This document shows positions 31,512 through 42,518 of a stretch of 64,000 nt of DNA, piece after piece (the stretch's first letter is position 1; each line of letters opens with the position of its first letter). The stretch comes from Sporobolomyces roseus (Eukaryota > Basidiomycota > Microbotryomycetes > Sporidiobolales > Sporidiobolaceae). The stretch is taken from assembly GCA_016617785.1 (NCBI GenBank), contig JADILM010000002.1:992001-1056000 (forward strand). Reading direction: 5' to 3'. The notes under the pieces are model-generated. The model searched no databases, was not told the origin of the DNA, and saw only the letters and a program-made list of their open reading frames with translations. A program made the translations under genes and the position numbers.

Positions 31512-32220
31512 ATGCCTCCAGTTGATAACCAAGGGTCTTCTGTAAGTGCCTAACAAGCTCTGCGCCCTTCTCCTTTCGCTGTTGCCCTAATCTCTCCCCT
31601 CTCTCTCTTTTCCTCAGTCCGGAATCACTTACCAAACCCGACTCGAGCAAACCAACGGTCTCATCTCGCTCGCCAATTCCGCAAACCCTTCACTAGCAAT
31701 CGCAACTTTACAAGAAGCGTTCTTCGACCCTTGTTCATTCGCACTCAGTTCTCCCACCTTCGAAGCGTTAAATCGTTGCACTCTCGCCTATGCGCTAGTC
31801 AAGACAGATCAAGCGGCTCAGGCAAGGAGGGAACTCGAAAGAGTTGGAGAAATGATTTTGGAAGATGGAGGGAAAACGAAATATTTTCAAAAGATTCGAG
31901 AGAGGGCGAAGAACGTTGCGAGGCGTAAGAAGATGGGTATCATAAAAGGGATCAACGATAGACCAGAAGATCAGGTACCCAGTGAGTCTAAAAAGGTGTT
32001 CATCTGCAGTGACTTCTGAAGCTCACTGTCGACTTCTTTTCTTTCCACAGGCAAAACCGTTAAAACTTCTGCTTCTCCTTTACAAAACGAGTTCCTCTCC
32101 GACTTCTCGATCATGAACCTCGGCGCTGGATCATCTCCGGGCGAGGAAGAGGCTTTCGAGGGTGTCGTGAAGGAGGGATTCGAGAAAGAGGGAGAAGAAG
32201 ATTCGATGATGGCTTCGTGA
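31512..32220 (+). CDS. Conserved-looking hypothetical protein
   Basis: The start at 31512 (MPPVDNQGSS) is followed by an intron joining to SGITYQTRLEQTNGLISLAN. The protein is about 180 residues. The first 100 are predicted helical, with ANPSLAIATLQEAFFDPCSF, LNRCTLAYALVKTDQAAQAR and RELERVGEMILEDGGKTKYF, which looks like a degenerate TPR-type helix pair, then a basic cluster (RERAKNVARRKKMG) that could be a nuclear signal. The C-terminus is acidic (SPGEEEAFEGVVKEGFEKEGEE) and ends DSMMAS. A second intron lies near 31981-32050. I do not recognise the family. The codon usage and intron style match the neighbours, so I treat it as a real gene. Confidence 0.6.
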
Positions 32221-32509
32221 AGAGGTGGATCAAATCAGAGCTGCCGAGTACGATGTATATACCTAGGCCTTTCTGTGCTGTACCATTAGGCGAAAATTCG
32301 GAGGAACCAGCTCATCGAGGGCAGATAGATAGTTTTGTGTCAAAAAAACGAAAAATGCTTGATCCATTCCGGGGGAATAATACGAATGATACTGATGATC
32401 TGACCTCCGACCGAAATACACGAGAGAAGAAAGCAAACGAAACCATAAGATGCGAATGAGAAGACGGAGAGTATGCTTGCGAGAGAGAGTCGGGAACGAC
32501 GGAGAAAGG

Positions 32510-34418
32510 TTATCGATCGACTCCTTCAACAGCTCTCTTCAGCCTGTACATTCGCTCAACACTCGATGAGCGGGCCATCGGGATGCGATCGAGAAGTGAG
32601 AGTGTACGTACTCGTAAAGCATTATATCTGCCCAAACCCAACTTCCCGGCACCGGTAAAGGATGCAACAAATCCCTGAACAAATGTTCCTGACCCAACAT
32701 TAACCTCCCACTCTCGTCTATTCTCAATCGATGATCCAATCCTAGATCTTCTCGGTCGGGGTATTCGTCGAGTTGCGACAAGGGCGCCGAGGGAGTGAAG
32801 GTCGAGGGAGTCGAAGCGGAAGGGGATTGCGAGAGTCGAAGGTCGGCGACTACTTTGCGTGAGAGGGAATCGAGTTGGAATACACGCTAGAAATGGTCGA
32901 GAATCGAGAACGAATCGAGAAGTCAGTATTCGCTCGCAAATAGCCATCGCTCATTCGAGCGGCTTCATCGTCTCCTCAATCTAGGTCAGAGGAAAAAGAG
33001 CAGGTCAAACGTACAGGGAAAGGAGCATAGTTGTGTCTAGGAGGGTGATGTAAACTCCTCCATAACAGTGTCGGTCCATTCTTGGTCTTCCCTTCTTTCC
33101 CTCTGAAACTCTTCGCAGCATGTTTGATCGCTTTCCTTGCCTCCTTCTCCCAATTCTGTTCCCTCTCCAGACTCAGAGCGTTGTAAGGGATCGGGGAATC
33201 TTCAGGATAAGGTCGATTTGGGAAACCTGCTGCGACGAAATCCTCTACACAATCATACGAAATGTCAGAAGAGTGCGAGAACAGGAGGAGAGAGAGAGTA
33301 GAAAGTACCTTCAGTGTATTTCCGTAAATCCCAATAACCTGAATTGAGGATTACGAGATCTGGATTTTCGATTTGAGGCCTGTCGAGATATTTCGCTAGT
33401 CGAGGTAAGAGAGGCAAGGTGATATGATCCATTCGATCATTCCAAGTAGCTGCACAATCTCAACGAGGAGTTAATGACAAAAAGCGAAGAAACGGGAGAG
33501 AAAAATGAGAGCGAAATTCGCACCTGGAGGATAATACCATCTCTCAGTCTTGAAGAATTCCTCTGCCCCTTCCAATCCCCACGTGAACACGTTGATCAAA
33601 GTAGTTCCATACTCTTCGACATCACAAATCCAAGGATTCGTCAATTCCTGACCCTCCCTAGGACGTTCACTCCAATTCTTCTCCCAATCTCTCCTCTCCC
33701 TGTCCCCTCCCGGTTTCTTCCACATTGCAGGGTTCGCCTGATGATCCGTTCCAATCAACTCCAACCTCCCCCCAACGAATTCACAGAAATCCTTCAAATG
33801 AAACCTATCAATCGAATCGCCATGTAAAATGATCGTTCGATTCTTGAACCAACTCAAGTACTCCCTTCCATGTGGTGACTTGTTGGCGTCGGGAATCAAG
33901 GGTGAAGTATCTCCAGGTGGTCGATAAAGTGCCTTCATGTAATTTGAAGGGTTACACCTCGAATCGAATGGAACCCACTTGGTTTTCGTCGGATCTTGCA
34001 AGTCTACGTTCAACCTCCCATTCATCTCGAACGGGTTACAATTCCATTCTCCATCATCGTCTTCGTTTGAATTTGGTCTTGAACCTCTTAGTGAAGTCGA
34101 CCAGCCTTTCGAGAGTCTTTCTAATGAATCATGCATCGTTTCTGATAAATAACTTTCTTTGTCCCCTCCCTGTACTCTCTCCATTCCTCTATTCCACCCT
34201 CTCGATACCAACACGGTCACGACACATAATCCAGCGAGAGGGAGGTAGACTATGGGTCGTTTGAGAGAATTGAGAGCTCCACTTGTTAATCCTCCTCCTC
34301 CTCCTTTTCGTTTGTGTCGTTTGTGATTGTGGTGCTTTGAGTGTGGCGCTGTTGTGGTAGGGTCGTCTATCCGAGAGTAGGAAGCAGAGGTGGTGGTGGG
34401 AAGTGCAGTTTCGGACAT
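32510..34418 (-). CDS. Type II membrane PC-esterase/SGNH-like protein
   Basis: Start chosen at 34418 (MSETALPTTTSASYSR). A basic HHNHKRHKRKGGGGG stretch precedes one transmembrane helix (IVYLPLAGLCVVTVLVS), so the protein is type II and Golgi/ER-like. The luminal part has CNPFEMNGRLNVDLQDPTKT and WVPFDSRCNPSNYMKALYRP, then FKNRTIILHGDSIDRFHLKD, where GDS is the nucleophile motif of the PC-esterase (TBL/FAM113) branch of SGNH hydrolases, then ENPDLVILNSGYWDLRKY and SLHHPPRHNYAP. This layout occurs in fungal cell-wall or capsule glycan O-acyl modification proteins. Introns are near 33450-33520, 33243-33308, 32890-33015 and 32545-32612, and the last joins LYE|LKRAVEGVDR. The enzyme activity is inferred from motifs only. 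Confidence 0.68.
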
Positions 34419-34662
34419 CCGACGATTCGTTAGAGTTGAACTACTCGAAGGAACGGCGAAAGGTAGGCGGGGTGAACCGGTAGGAGCTATCCGAGTTGAT
34501 GCCAGCTTCAATCAAGGGGTTCAGCGGAATTCGAATGAGAGGCAGGTTGGTGAGCCAAGGTTGAATTTGGCAAGGTTTGCTCTCGAATACAAAAACCGAC
34601 GAATTTCCTCCAAGGCAAAACCTCATCGTCTAGATCTTCACATCCTAGCTATCTTATACATC
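34419..34662. promoter_or_regulatory. Divergent promoter, PC-esterase-like/bL12m
   Basis: 244 bp separate the start codons. An open frame continues upstream of 34418 without an ATG, so the minus-strand start is a choice rather than forced. Confidence 0.45.
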
Positions 34663-35514
34663 ATGGTTGTGAGTAGCTCTCACTAAGTAGTCCAAGATCG
34701 ATCCTCTCTGCTGATCAGCGTTCTCCTCTTCCAATTCGAATTGCAGGCCCGTCTCATCTCTCAAAACTTTCTAAGATCTACTCTCCCCATCCGGTACGCT
34801 CTCTCTAGCGTTCTAGCACCAACCCCAAAGTGCTCATTGTCTAACTATTCCTTCCCCCCATTGGATTACAGAACCGTTACGCCCCGATTAAGATTCTCTA
34901 CTTCAACTCTTCGATCTGCCGAACCCACCCCTACTCCCTCATCCTCGTCTGCACCACCTCCACCACTTTCCCCCAAGATCTCTTCGATCGTCGATGAAAT
35001 CTCTAAACTCACCCTCTTGGAAGCTGCCGACCTAGTCGATGCTCTCAAAGTAACACACACTTTCTCCTGCTCTTCCCTCCCTCTCAACCTAACTAACCCT
35101 TGGAATGATAATAGACTAAACTTAACATTGTCGATATTGCTATGCCCGCTGCATCTGCTGCTCCCGCTGCTGCACCCGCAGGTGAATCCGCACCGGTAGA
35201 AGAGAAACCTAAAGAAAAGACTGTATTCAATGTCAATTTGACAAAGATTGATGCGGCACAAAAAGCGAAAGCTATTAGGGAAGTTAAAGCTTTGATGACT
35301 GGAATGAATTTGGTAGAGGTAAGTCTCTCACTCTTCTTCGGGAAGTGATTGGGAAAGAGAGAGCTGATGAGGTGAGGTTTTTTTTGTGAGGAATTAGGCT
35401 AAGAAGTTTGTAGAGTCTTTGCCAAAGACACTGAAGGAGGGAGCTACTAAAGAAGAGGCGGAGAAATTACAGGCTTTGTTCAAGACTATTGGTGCAGAGG
35501 TCTCCCTTGATTAG
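34663..35514 (+). CDS. MNP1: Mitochondrial ribosomal protein bL12m
   Basis: Stalk protein of the mitochondrial large subunit that recruits translational GTPases. Exon 1 codes only MV, then an intron, ARLISQNFLRSTLPIR, a further intron and TVTPRLRFSTSTLRSAEPTP, an Arg/Ser-rich matrix presequence. The N-terminal dimerisation region is ISKLTLLEAADLVDALK and continues TKLNIVDIAMPAA, then an Ala/Pro hinge (PAASAAPAAAPAGE). The C-terminal domain reads EKTVFNVNLTKIDAAQKAKA, IREVKALMTGMNLVEAKKFV and PKTLKEGATKEEAEKLQALF, closing with GAEVSLD, an almost canonical L7/L12 domain. Five coding introns in a protein of about 170 residues. Stop at 35512-35514. Confidence 0.93.
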
Positions 35515-35833
35515 ACCGAAGGGATTTGAACGGGAGTACGAGATGTGGGGCGTTTGAGGAGACGAGGAGAAGCTGGAAGTGAGAGCGGGAGAATAGATAT
35601 GAAGGGGATCTATAATGTAACCTTTTCGCAATCTTGCTCATTTTTTCACGACATCGTCGTTTGCTTCGACTTGTTCTGTGGAGGATGCTCGAGAGAGCAT
35701 TCGAGAGCTCTCTGCACCCGTCTAGCTTTGATACTCGCTTCCTCGTCTGTCGATCTATGGATTAAAACAGCAAAGTTTCGATAATTTTGCGAAGAAGAAC
35801 AACACAAGGATACGACAGGGCGAGACTCCAAAT
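35515..35833. other. Convergent 3' spacer, bL12m/EMC6
   Basis: 319 bp with both 3' ends. It contains ATTTTGCGAAGAAGAA at about 35783, identical over 16 nt to the spacer element near 8005, plus CTTTTCGCAATC at 35631. No gene is seen. Confidence 0.5.
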
Positions 35834-36330
35834 CTAGTCGTAGATATACACTAGCGAGTAGAAGACTGTCACACTCGATACGCTTCCATCAGTGACCTTT
35901 TCGCAGAGTGATGAGAGAGAAAAGAGAGCGAGCCGACATACGAGTCCAAAACAACACATAACTAAACAAACCTTCTGCCAATCCACTCGTGACCTCTTCC
36001 CCTCTCGCCAAAAAGTATTTCCCACCTTTTCCCCGACATTTCCCAACACTGAACCCGAAACCGACTACCAAAGTAGTTAGGAAAAAGAATGAGAACCCGA
36101 TCAAATTCGTTAATCCCAAAATACCAGCTGTTGCACCTGCTATACAAGACGTGGTGGATTTTACGTAGTAGAGTGATTTTTGATTGTGTTGGAGGTTTGG
36201 GGTGTAGATGGGTTGAGAGGAGAGAGAGAGGAGTGGAGCAGAGGAGGGAGCGGGTGGAGCGGCCCTGGGAGAGGAGAGAGGGAATTGGTGAGAGGTGAGT
36301 AGAGAGGAGAGGGAGAGAGATGCCTTACAT
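35834..36330 (-). CDS. EMC6: ER membrane protein complex subunit 6
   Basis: Small polytopic subunit of the EMC insertase. About 118 residues: MAAPPAPSSAPLLSLSS leader, IYTPNLQHNQKSLYYVKS, helix 1 CIAGATAGILGLTNLIGFSF, helix 2 LTTLVVGFGFSVG, the loop CRGKGGKYFLARGEEVTSGL and helix 3 GLFSYVLFWTLFYSLVYIYD, matching the conserved N..L.Y.R/K..AGILGL..GF and WTLFYxLVYxYD pattern. The start codon is split: AT at 36329-36330, intron 36265-36328, then G at 36264. A second intron is 35866-35941. The stop is at 35834-35836. It is divergent from the proteasome alpha5 gene. Confidence 0.9.
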
Positions 36331-36515
36331 GTTTACCGTATGAGCATATAGAGGGAGGTGTGAGAGAGAGAGAGAGAGAGAGTAGCGAGAGATGTTGGTT
36401 CTTGACACTTCACTCGACCACAACGAATCGATTCAGGAACAGCTCATAGACACTCTAGAACGCACTCAGACTACTTCTATAACACAAGCAAGCGAGCAAA
36501 GAGCCACAAACCATC
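36331..36515. promoter_or_regulatory. Divergent EMC6/PUP2 promoter with GA tract
   Basis: 185 bp between starts. It includes a GA dinucleotide tract at 36362-36382. There is no obvious proteasome-specific GGTGGCAAA (PACE) box. Confidence 0.5.
36362..36382. repeat. (GA)n tract
   Basis: About ten GA dinucleotides inside the EMC6/PUP2 divergent promoter. Confidence 0.85.
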
Positions 36516-37985
36516 ATGTTCTCAAGGTTCGTCATCTCTTGATCTTTACCATCTCCTCTCGTCTCTACAAGAGCTGATGGACGGGAGACATCCTGAACAG
36601 TCGATCCGAATATGATCGAGGTGTAAGTTATTCACTCATCTCGCTCGTAGCTTGTTCAAGTTGGATATTGTTGGCTTACGACTCTCTCTCTCTCATCTCG
36701 TTGATCTCTAGGTAAACACTTTCTCACCTGAAGGTCGACTATTCCAAGGTACTATCCTTCTCTCCTCCTCTCTTCCGTCCTATACACCACTGAACCCTTC
36801 TCCCCGAATAAACAGTCGAATATGCGATTGAAGCCATCAAAGTACCTCTCTCTTTCCCCTCCCTCCCTCCCTCGAACTTTCCCCAGCTAACGTTCGGGTG
36901 TAAATAGTTGGGCTCCACTACAGTCGGTATCCAAACCTCTGAAGGAGTAGTCCTAGCCGTCGAAAAACGAACTCAAAGTCCCTTGTTGGAGAGTGATTCG
37001 GTAGAGAAAATCATGGAGATTGATCGTCACATCGGATGTGCTATGAGTGGGTTGACGGCGGATGCTAGAACTATGGTGGATCACGCAAGAGTTACTGCTC
37101 AAGTAAGTTTTGATTCTCACTTCTTCTAAGCTATTCCTATTTCCCTTTTTACTTCGAGTCATATCGGAAACCTGACGATTGAATGATGAGCGATGGTACA
37201 GAATCATAATTTCACTTATGATGAGAATATTAAAGTTGAGAGTGTTACGCAAGCAGTAGCGGATTTGGCATTGAGGTTTGGAGAGGGAGCTAATGAGGAA
37301 GAAGCTTCAATGGTACGCATTCTCATTCCTCTCAACTCACTTACCTCTCCCACGAGCTAAGTGCAGGGGAATCGGTATCGTACAGTCTCGACCATTCGGA
37401 GTAGCGTTATTAATCGCAGGATACGATCAACATGGACCTCAATTGTCAGTCTCTCCTCCTTTCTACACTTATTTTGCCTCACACAAAACTGATGTCCAAG
37501 GAGGTGGTATTGACAGGTACCATGCGGATCCATCCGGAACTTTCATGAGGTACCATGCGAAAGCGATTGGATCCGGATCTGAAGGTGCTCAATCTGAACT
37601 TCAAGATTCTTATACCAAAGTACGTCTCTCCCTCTCCTCTCTCCCATCCTCCCATCCTCTCAGTTCCAAAATGCTGAAATAACTCGCTTCGAATGAAATT
37701 GTGATATAGTCTATGACTCTAGAACAAGCGAAACACCTCTCCCTGAAAGTGCTCAAACAAGTAATGGAAGAGAAATTGGATTTCAACAATGTTCAATTAT
37801 GCGTCGTGAGTGAACAAACGGGGGGTTACAAGATTTTGAACAAGGAGGAATTGAGGCCGGTTATCGAGGAGGTTGAGAGGGTTGAAAAGGAGAAGGAGGA
37901 GGAGAGATTGAGGGGTACCGCTCAGACTCAAGCTGCTGGGGGAGCTGGAGCGGCGGCGGCGAGTGGGACAGAGGCTTCGACGTAA
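36516..37985 (+). CDS. PUP2: 20S proteasome subunit alpha5
   Basis: Outer-ring alpha subunit of the 20S core. [19 protein letters not shown] is the alpha N-terminal gate segment, assembled from three exons (start 36516), then [20 protein letters not shown] (canonical alpha signature), [98 protein letters not shown] and [20 protein letters not shown]. The C-terminus extends past the usual end with a charged helix ([18 protein letters not shown]) and an Ala/Gly-rich tail ending GTEAST. Around eight short introns. Stop at 37983-37985. Confidence 0.95.
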
Positions 37986-38253
37986 GGAAGCGAGAGGAAA
38001 GGTGATTTTGAGCGAATGTCAATAAAGAAAGAAAGAAACTCATTTTTCGTTTTCTCGTGCTCTCGAGTTCCGGAGGACAATGCGAGATTAGAATCGGGAG
38101 ATCGAGGTACAGCTCGCTGGCTGTATGGCTGAGAGAAGAAGAGAGAAACTGAGATAGATTTTGACAACAAGATACAAAACAAGGTCAAACAACGAAACCC
38201 AACCCTATTCTCTACACTTCTTCCTTCCTACGGCCCTGTCCACGATAGCTCTC

Positions 38254-39923
38254 CTAGAAGTGTACCCTGACACAAGCGTTGACGTGACTAACGATCGGAC
38301 AATACGGACATTTCAAAGTTCTGCGAGAGCATCAAAATCCTCACATCAGCTTCTGTCTCTCAGAAAGCGAATGGAGAGAGACTCTAGAGACTCACGGTGT
38401 ACCCCTAGCCAATCTCGTCAGACTCTCTTTCGCGATACAATGACCACACGGTAGCAACATGGGTGGGTTCGAAGGAGTACTCTGTTCTTTCGAAACGGGA
38501 CATGCGAAGATCGAATGATACCTGTACCCTGTCGGCAGAGGGATCTCGACCTACTTCACAGCACTCACTCATCAGCACGAGACTCTGAGAGTGAGAGAAG
38601 CACAAGAGAGGGGAAGTAAAACGTACGGGTAATTCACCTTGAGCAGACCATTCAGTTCTTTTCTCTTTCATGACTTGTCTCACTTTCATTATTTTCGCCA
38701 TTGCACCACTACCTCCCACATCAGTGACCACGGTCAAAGGGGATTGGTTTGGAAGTCCTAAAGATTTGAGGTAGGCCGCTGAGAACGATGCGCAGAGGGA
38801 TGAAGTTGGGGATGGGGCTGTGGTTGAGGGAGAGTGAGAAGGAGAAGGAGAGTAAGGGGAGAAGATTGGACCGTAGGGAGAGGAGAGGAGTCGGGGGAAA
38901 GGCATGTAGAGTGGAGAAGTTAGGAGGGAACAGATTAGGGAGGTTCGGGACGGAGTGAGGAGGTGTCGGAAATGAGTACCTCCGTAGGCTAGTGCGGCTT
39001 GACTGTAAGGATCTGGAGGGAGGGATTTGAGTTTCGAGGAGGATGAGAAAGAGGACGAGGGGAGAAGGGGTTCCGTTTCCATTTCTGTATCTGTCGGAGG
39101 ATCTAAAGAAGTACCTCCCAACAAGATTCGAATGAACTCTTCTTTCCTCAACGAGAACTCCAAGTCGCCTTTAGGATCTTGTTCGGGATGTGAAAGAACC
39201 CATTCAATAGCTTCTTGACAAACTCCTCTTGATAATTCACCCAGAATTTGATGTAGTTTCTTGAGTTGCTCGATGAGTTCTGATGAGATGGGAGATGGGG
39301 TTTGGGATTCTTCGAGGAAGGTAGAGAGGGAGGAGAAGGCACCAATTCGTGCGAGATGAGTTGCGATGGTTTCGTTCAAAGCGGAGATTTCTTCGGGAGA
39401 GGAGAAAGGAGCGGGAGGGAGTGAAGGGACCGTTGAAGGAGGAGATGAGAGGTCACCCGAGGGTGAAATGGAGAGTAGACTCGGATGAAGAGTCGGAGGA
39501 GGTAAAGGAGTCGGATTTGGAGTGAACAGAGGAGGAGGAGGACCCGGGAATTTCTGCAAGTCGATCGTCAAACAACAGCATTAGTTCAGATAGATCACTG
39601 TCAGCTTTATACCAACTCACCTTGTCTACAGATTTAGCGAATCTATTGACTGCGTTCCCCCACTCCTTGCTTTCTTTGCCAGCATTCACGTTTGCCTGCT
39701 TGACGAATGAGCTCAGAGGTAGCAGAGTATCACTAGCTGAAGGTGCGGGGTCATCTTCACCTTTAGGTAGAGGAGGTGCCGTGCCAGCAAGTTGTGATTT
39801 CGCGAGTTCTAATCTAGCGATTATGGTCGAGACGTTGGCGAGATTCGTTGTGTGAGATACTGAGGACTTGGATATCAGGTTGAGGTAGTCGCTCGGCAGT
39901 GGATCGAGATGTGAAGATGACAT
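38254..39923 (-). CDS. RMD5: GID/CTLH E3 ligase RING subunit Rmd5/Gid2
   Basis: Catalytic RING subunit of the GID/CTLH ubiquitin ligase (in yeast it degrades gluconeogenic enzymes). Start at 39923 ([19 protein letters not shown]). The helical N-terminal part is followed by a P-rich linker ([19 protein letters not shown]), then a LisH/CTLH-like region ([59 protein letters not shown]) and the CRA segment. The degenerate RING is [20 protein letters not shown], then [20 protein letters not shown], and, after two introns, [20 protein letters not shown] with the stop at 38254. The C-x-H, C-x2-C arrangement fits Rmd5. Ends cleanly in frame. Confidence 0.9.
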
Positions 39924-40415
39924 GTTGGATGGGAAGAAGGAAAGAGGAGGAGAAAGAGCGAACAGACCCTTCATGTGTTCCCTTGTTGGGAGCGTTCTGA
40001 ACTTCGAGCGGAAGTCAAGCCTATTCCGAGGCCTCCTCATGGCGAACGGACGCAGAGGCTGCCATAATGACCGTTGAGAAGAGTTAAAAACCGAGAATCG
40101 AAATTTATTTCGTTGCTTTCCTCGTCCAAGTCAGCTTGGATGCAGCTTCTGATGCTCTCCAACGACGGTATTTGACGTGCTATTGAAGTCGACAACGACT
40201 TTCTCCCATACTGCAGTATTTCGTTCTCTCGTCTCACTCTCGTTTCCTTCTCTCTCCCTTTTCAAGCGAAACGATTCAGATTGCTGCACAGTGACTTATA
40301 CACAGAAGAACAGAAAGCGAAAAGGATGAGATCAACAACAAGGGGGAAAGACGAAAGGAATACCTAGGGAGTAACGAGAAGAGCCGAGGAGAGTTGTAGG
40401 AGCGGACAATATGAT

Positions 40416-42378
40416 TTATAGATTGAAACTCGATTGGGGGATCCTCACTTTCGTATGACAGGCAGGACAGAAAGATTGTCGTTTGAACCAAGAGGCGAGA
40501 CAGTAAGCGTGAACTAAGAGGACCCCGATACCTCGATATCAGCTCGATTTATCGGACGGATGCTGAGGAAGTGTCAAGTTGCTTACTCTGATGACCACAT
40601 CTAGGGAGTTCGCATCTCTTCTTGAAGCTATTGATGGGTACGTGGGGAGGTTCGAATTCTTCCTCGAAACAAATCCAACAAGGTTTCTCTTCGTTCGAAT
40701 CCTCCGATCCATCTGGTCCTCGCGATTTGAATCTATCGATCACGATCAACACTTTCTTCATATCTTCCTCGATTCCTTGTCTGATCTCCATGAGGTTTTC
40801 GAACGGACACAAAAGGGAGAAGAAGAATAAGATCGTCGAGAGACTGAGGATCCGAAATGATGCCGGACGAGTGATGAGGAGGAGGACGATTTGTAGGACA
40901 CTGATACCGTCTAGAGCGAGGGAAAGGTAGCGAGGAAGGAGGTAGGAGGTTGGAGCGATCATGGGAGGACGAGTGTTTGCGATCTTTTCCAAGTGCGAAG
41001 GGAGTGTGAATTCTGAGAGAGGTATCCTGTGGCCCGAAGAGAGTTGTACGAAATGGGGGAGCGGTGGTGGAAGCATCGGCTTAGGAACGGAGAGAGAGCT
41101 GGGAAGGAGGTCGAGGGAAGTGAGAACCGGAGAGAGGGAGTGAAGGTAGATGAGAACGGTCGAGAGTGCCTGAATGACTCAGGCCCGGGTCAGTGAAGCT
41201 CTGGGTTGAAGTGAAGTGAGGAGGGGCTTACATCGAGTAAAATTATAATTCGCAGAGGCTCAAGCCACCGAGCTGAGTCTCTGATCGCCGGGTTCGAATA
41301 CCACCTCAGATCAAACATCCTGAATCCTCCTTCTCTTCCTATCACCGCGTTCCACCCTTCTCCACCTCCGCCAAACACCGCATCTTGTAGACCATTGACG
41401 AAGATCGGAAACAGTAAAACCCACGGTATTCCCTGCTCTAGCAAAGTATTCCCACATCTCTTTCGAACCAACCTGAACCTCCAGTTCAAGCGGCTGAAGC
41501 GTTTCGAGAGGGAGAGCTTGGAGGATGGTCGAGTGATGGGAACTTTGAAAGGAGGAGGTAAAGGGTTCGAGAGGAGGACTTGAGAGATATGATCTCCACA
41601 ATTGACGAGATGATATTGGAGATGATAAATGAGGTGTAGGAGGAGGATCGTGTATGTCGTAGGAGTAAGGAAAGGTAGCCTTGAGGGTTTGGAGATCGGT
41701 TCGGACGGTTGAGAGGGAAGAGAAGATTCAAGTTTGATCGAGACGTCGCTTGATTCTTTCTGCCTTTCTAATTGTCTCTCCTTCTCTTCACTTGTCCTCT
41801 TACGTGTCGTCTCAGTGGGAGGTGGATCTGAAAGAGAAGGTGTTTGTGACCATTCTGACATTGAAGAGTCCCTCGAAGTTGATCCCTTTACCGCCATACT
41901 CGTCTTTAGCTCATCTATCCCCTTGATCCTGTCCGTGAAGGTCTCTGACTCATACGGCGGAGTCAAGGGTATTTCGATCCGGTCTGTCTCGTCCTGTTGA
42001 AGGGTGAAGCCAGAGTCTCTAATCGCTGAATCTTGCGAAGAAGACGAGGTGGATTCGAGATTCGATTTCGACTCTGAGGGAGGTGTTCGAGATGGCGGAG
42101 ATGGTGATATGAGATAGAGCAGGAGGAGGATCGAGATCTTTGATTTGTAGCGAGACCAAGAAAGGTTGAAAGCCTATATTCAACCGAGAGGAGGTTAGTA
42201 AACTGACCTTGCGTAGACCTTGCTCGCTGAAGGATAGCTATGAGAGCCTCGATTGCGTGCTCAGAGTAACAGCAGCTCGAAGGAGAGGCTAGCACGCCCC
42301 CACTTTCAACCGAGGAGGAGAAAAGGAGGGAGGAAGGAAGGAAGAGGGAGAGCTTACATCTGAGTAATCTCCTGCCAT
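40416..42378 (-). CDS. Polytopic membrane RING-finger protein, putative E3 ligase
   Basis: Start at 42378: exon 1 codes MAGDYSD, and the intron 42174-42357 joins in phase to AFNLSWSRYKSKISILLLL. Hydrophobic segments: ISILLLLYLIS, TYTILLLHLIYHLQYHLV, IPWVLLFPIFVNGL, PLRIIILLDV/ALSTVLIYL, YLSLALDGISVLQIVLLLIT and FRILSLSTILFFFSLLC, so about six helices. The C-terminus has PCWICFEEEFEPP, then CELPRCGHQ, an intron, LLVHAYCLASWFKRQSFCPA and CHTKVRIPQSSFNL: C-x2-C, C-x-H, H-x2-C and C-x2-C spacing of a RING with an extended loop. The middle is a charged S/E/K-rich cytosolic segment. I could not assign it to a named family. Peroxin, Hrd1-like or Golgi E3s are all possible; the N-terminal exon is the least certain part. 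Confidence 0.62.
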
Positions 42379-42518
42379 ATCTTGATATATATTTGAAAGG
42401 CTCTGCAAGCTATAGAACTGGGTATCTGAGTCGTCGGGTGAAAGGTGAGAAACGAAAAGAGATGAGCGAATCTCTCCCCTCTTCCACATCTCACAAAGCT
42501 TCGTGTCAACGCTAGAAG
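42379..42518. promoter_or_regulatory. Divergent promoter, RING gene/TFIIIC-like gene
   Basis: 140 bp between start codons. There is a TATATATT sequence near 42385-42392 (CTTGATATATATTTG), the clearest TATA-like element among the divergent promoters, on the RING-gene side. Confidence 0.55.

Noticed and set aside
41280..41300. GGTTCGAAT-type T-loop sequence as a tRNA
   Set aside because: Lies within coding sequence of the RING gene and no matching A box, anticodon stem or acceptor stem is visible. Other GGTTCGAA matches (for example near 26314) fail the same test.
42200..42357. A second small exon (HAIEALIAILQRARSTQ) in the RING gene
   Set aside because: The two candidate donors both break the phase of the next exon, so I kept one 184-nt intron from MAGDYSD to AFNLSWSR.
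40416..42378. RING membrane protein as peroxin Pex2/10/12
   Set aside because: The RING has an extended loop and CGH/HAYC spacing unlike the peroxin RINGs, and no peroxin-type N-terminal motif is seen; nearness to PEX11 is more than 12 kb.
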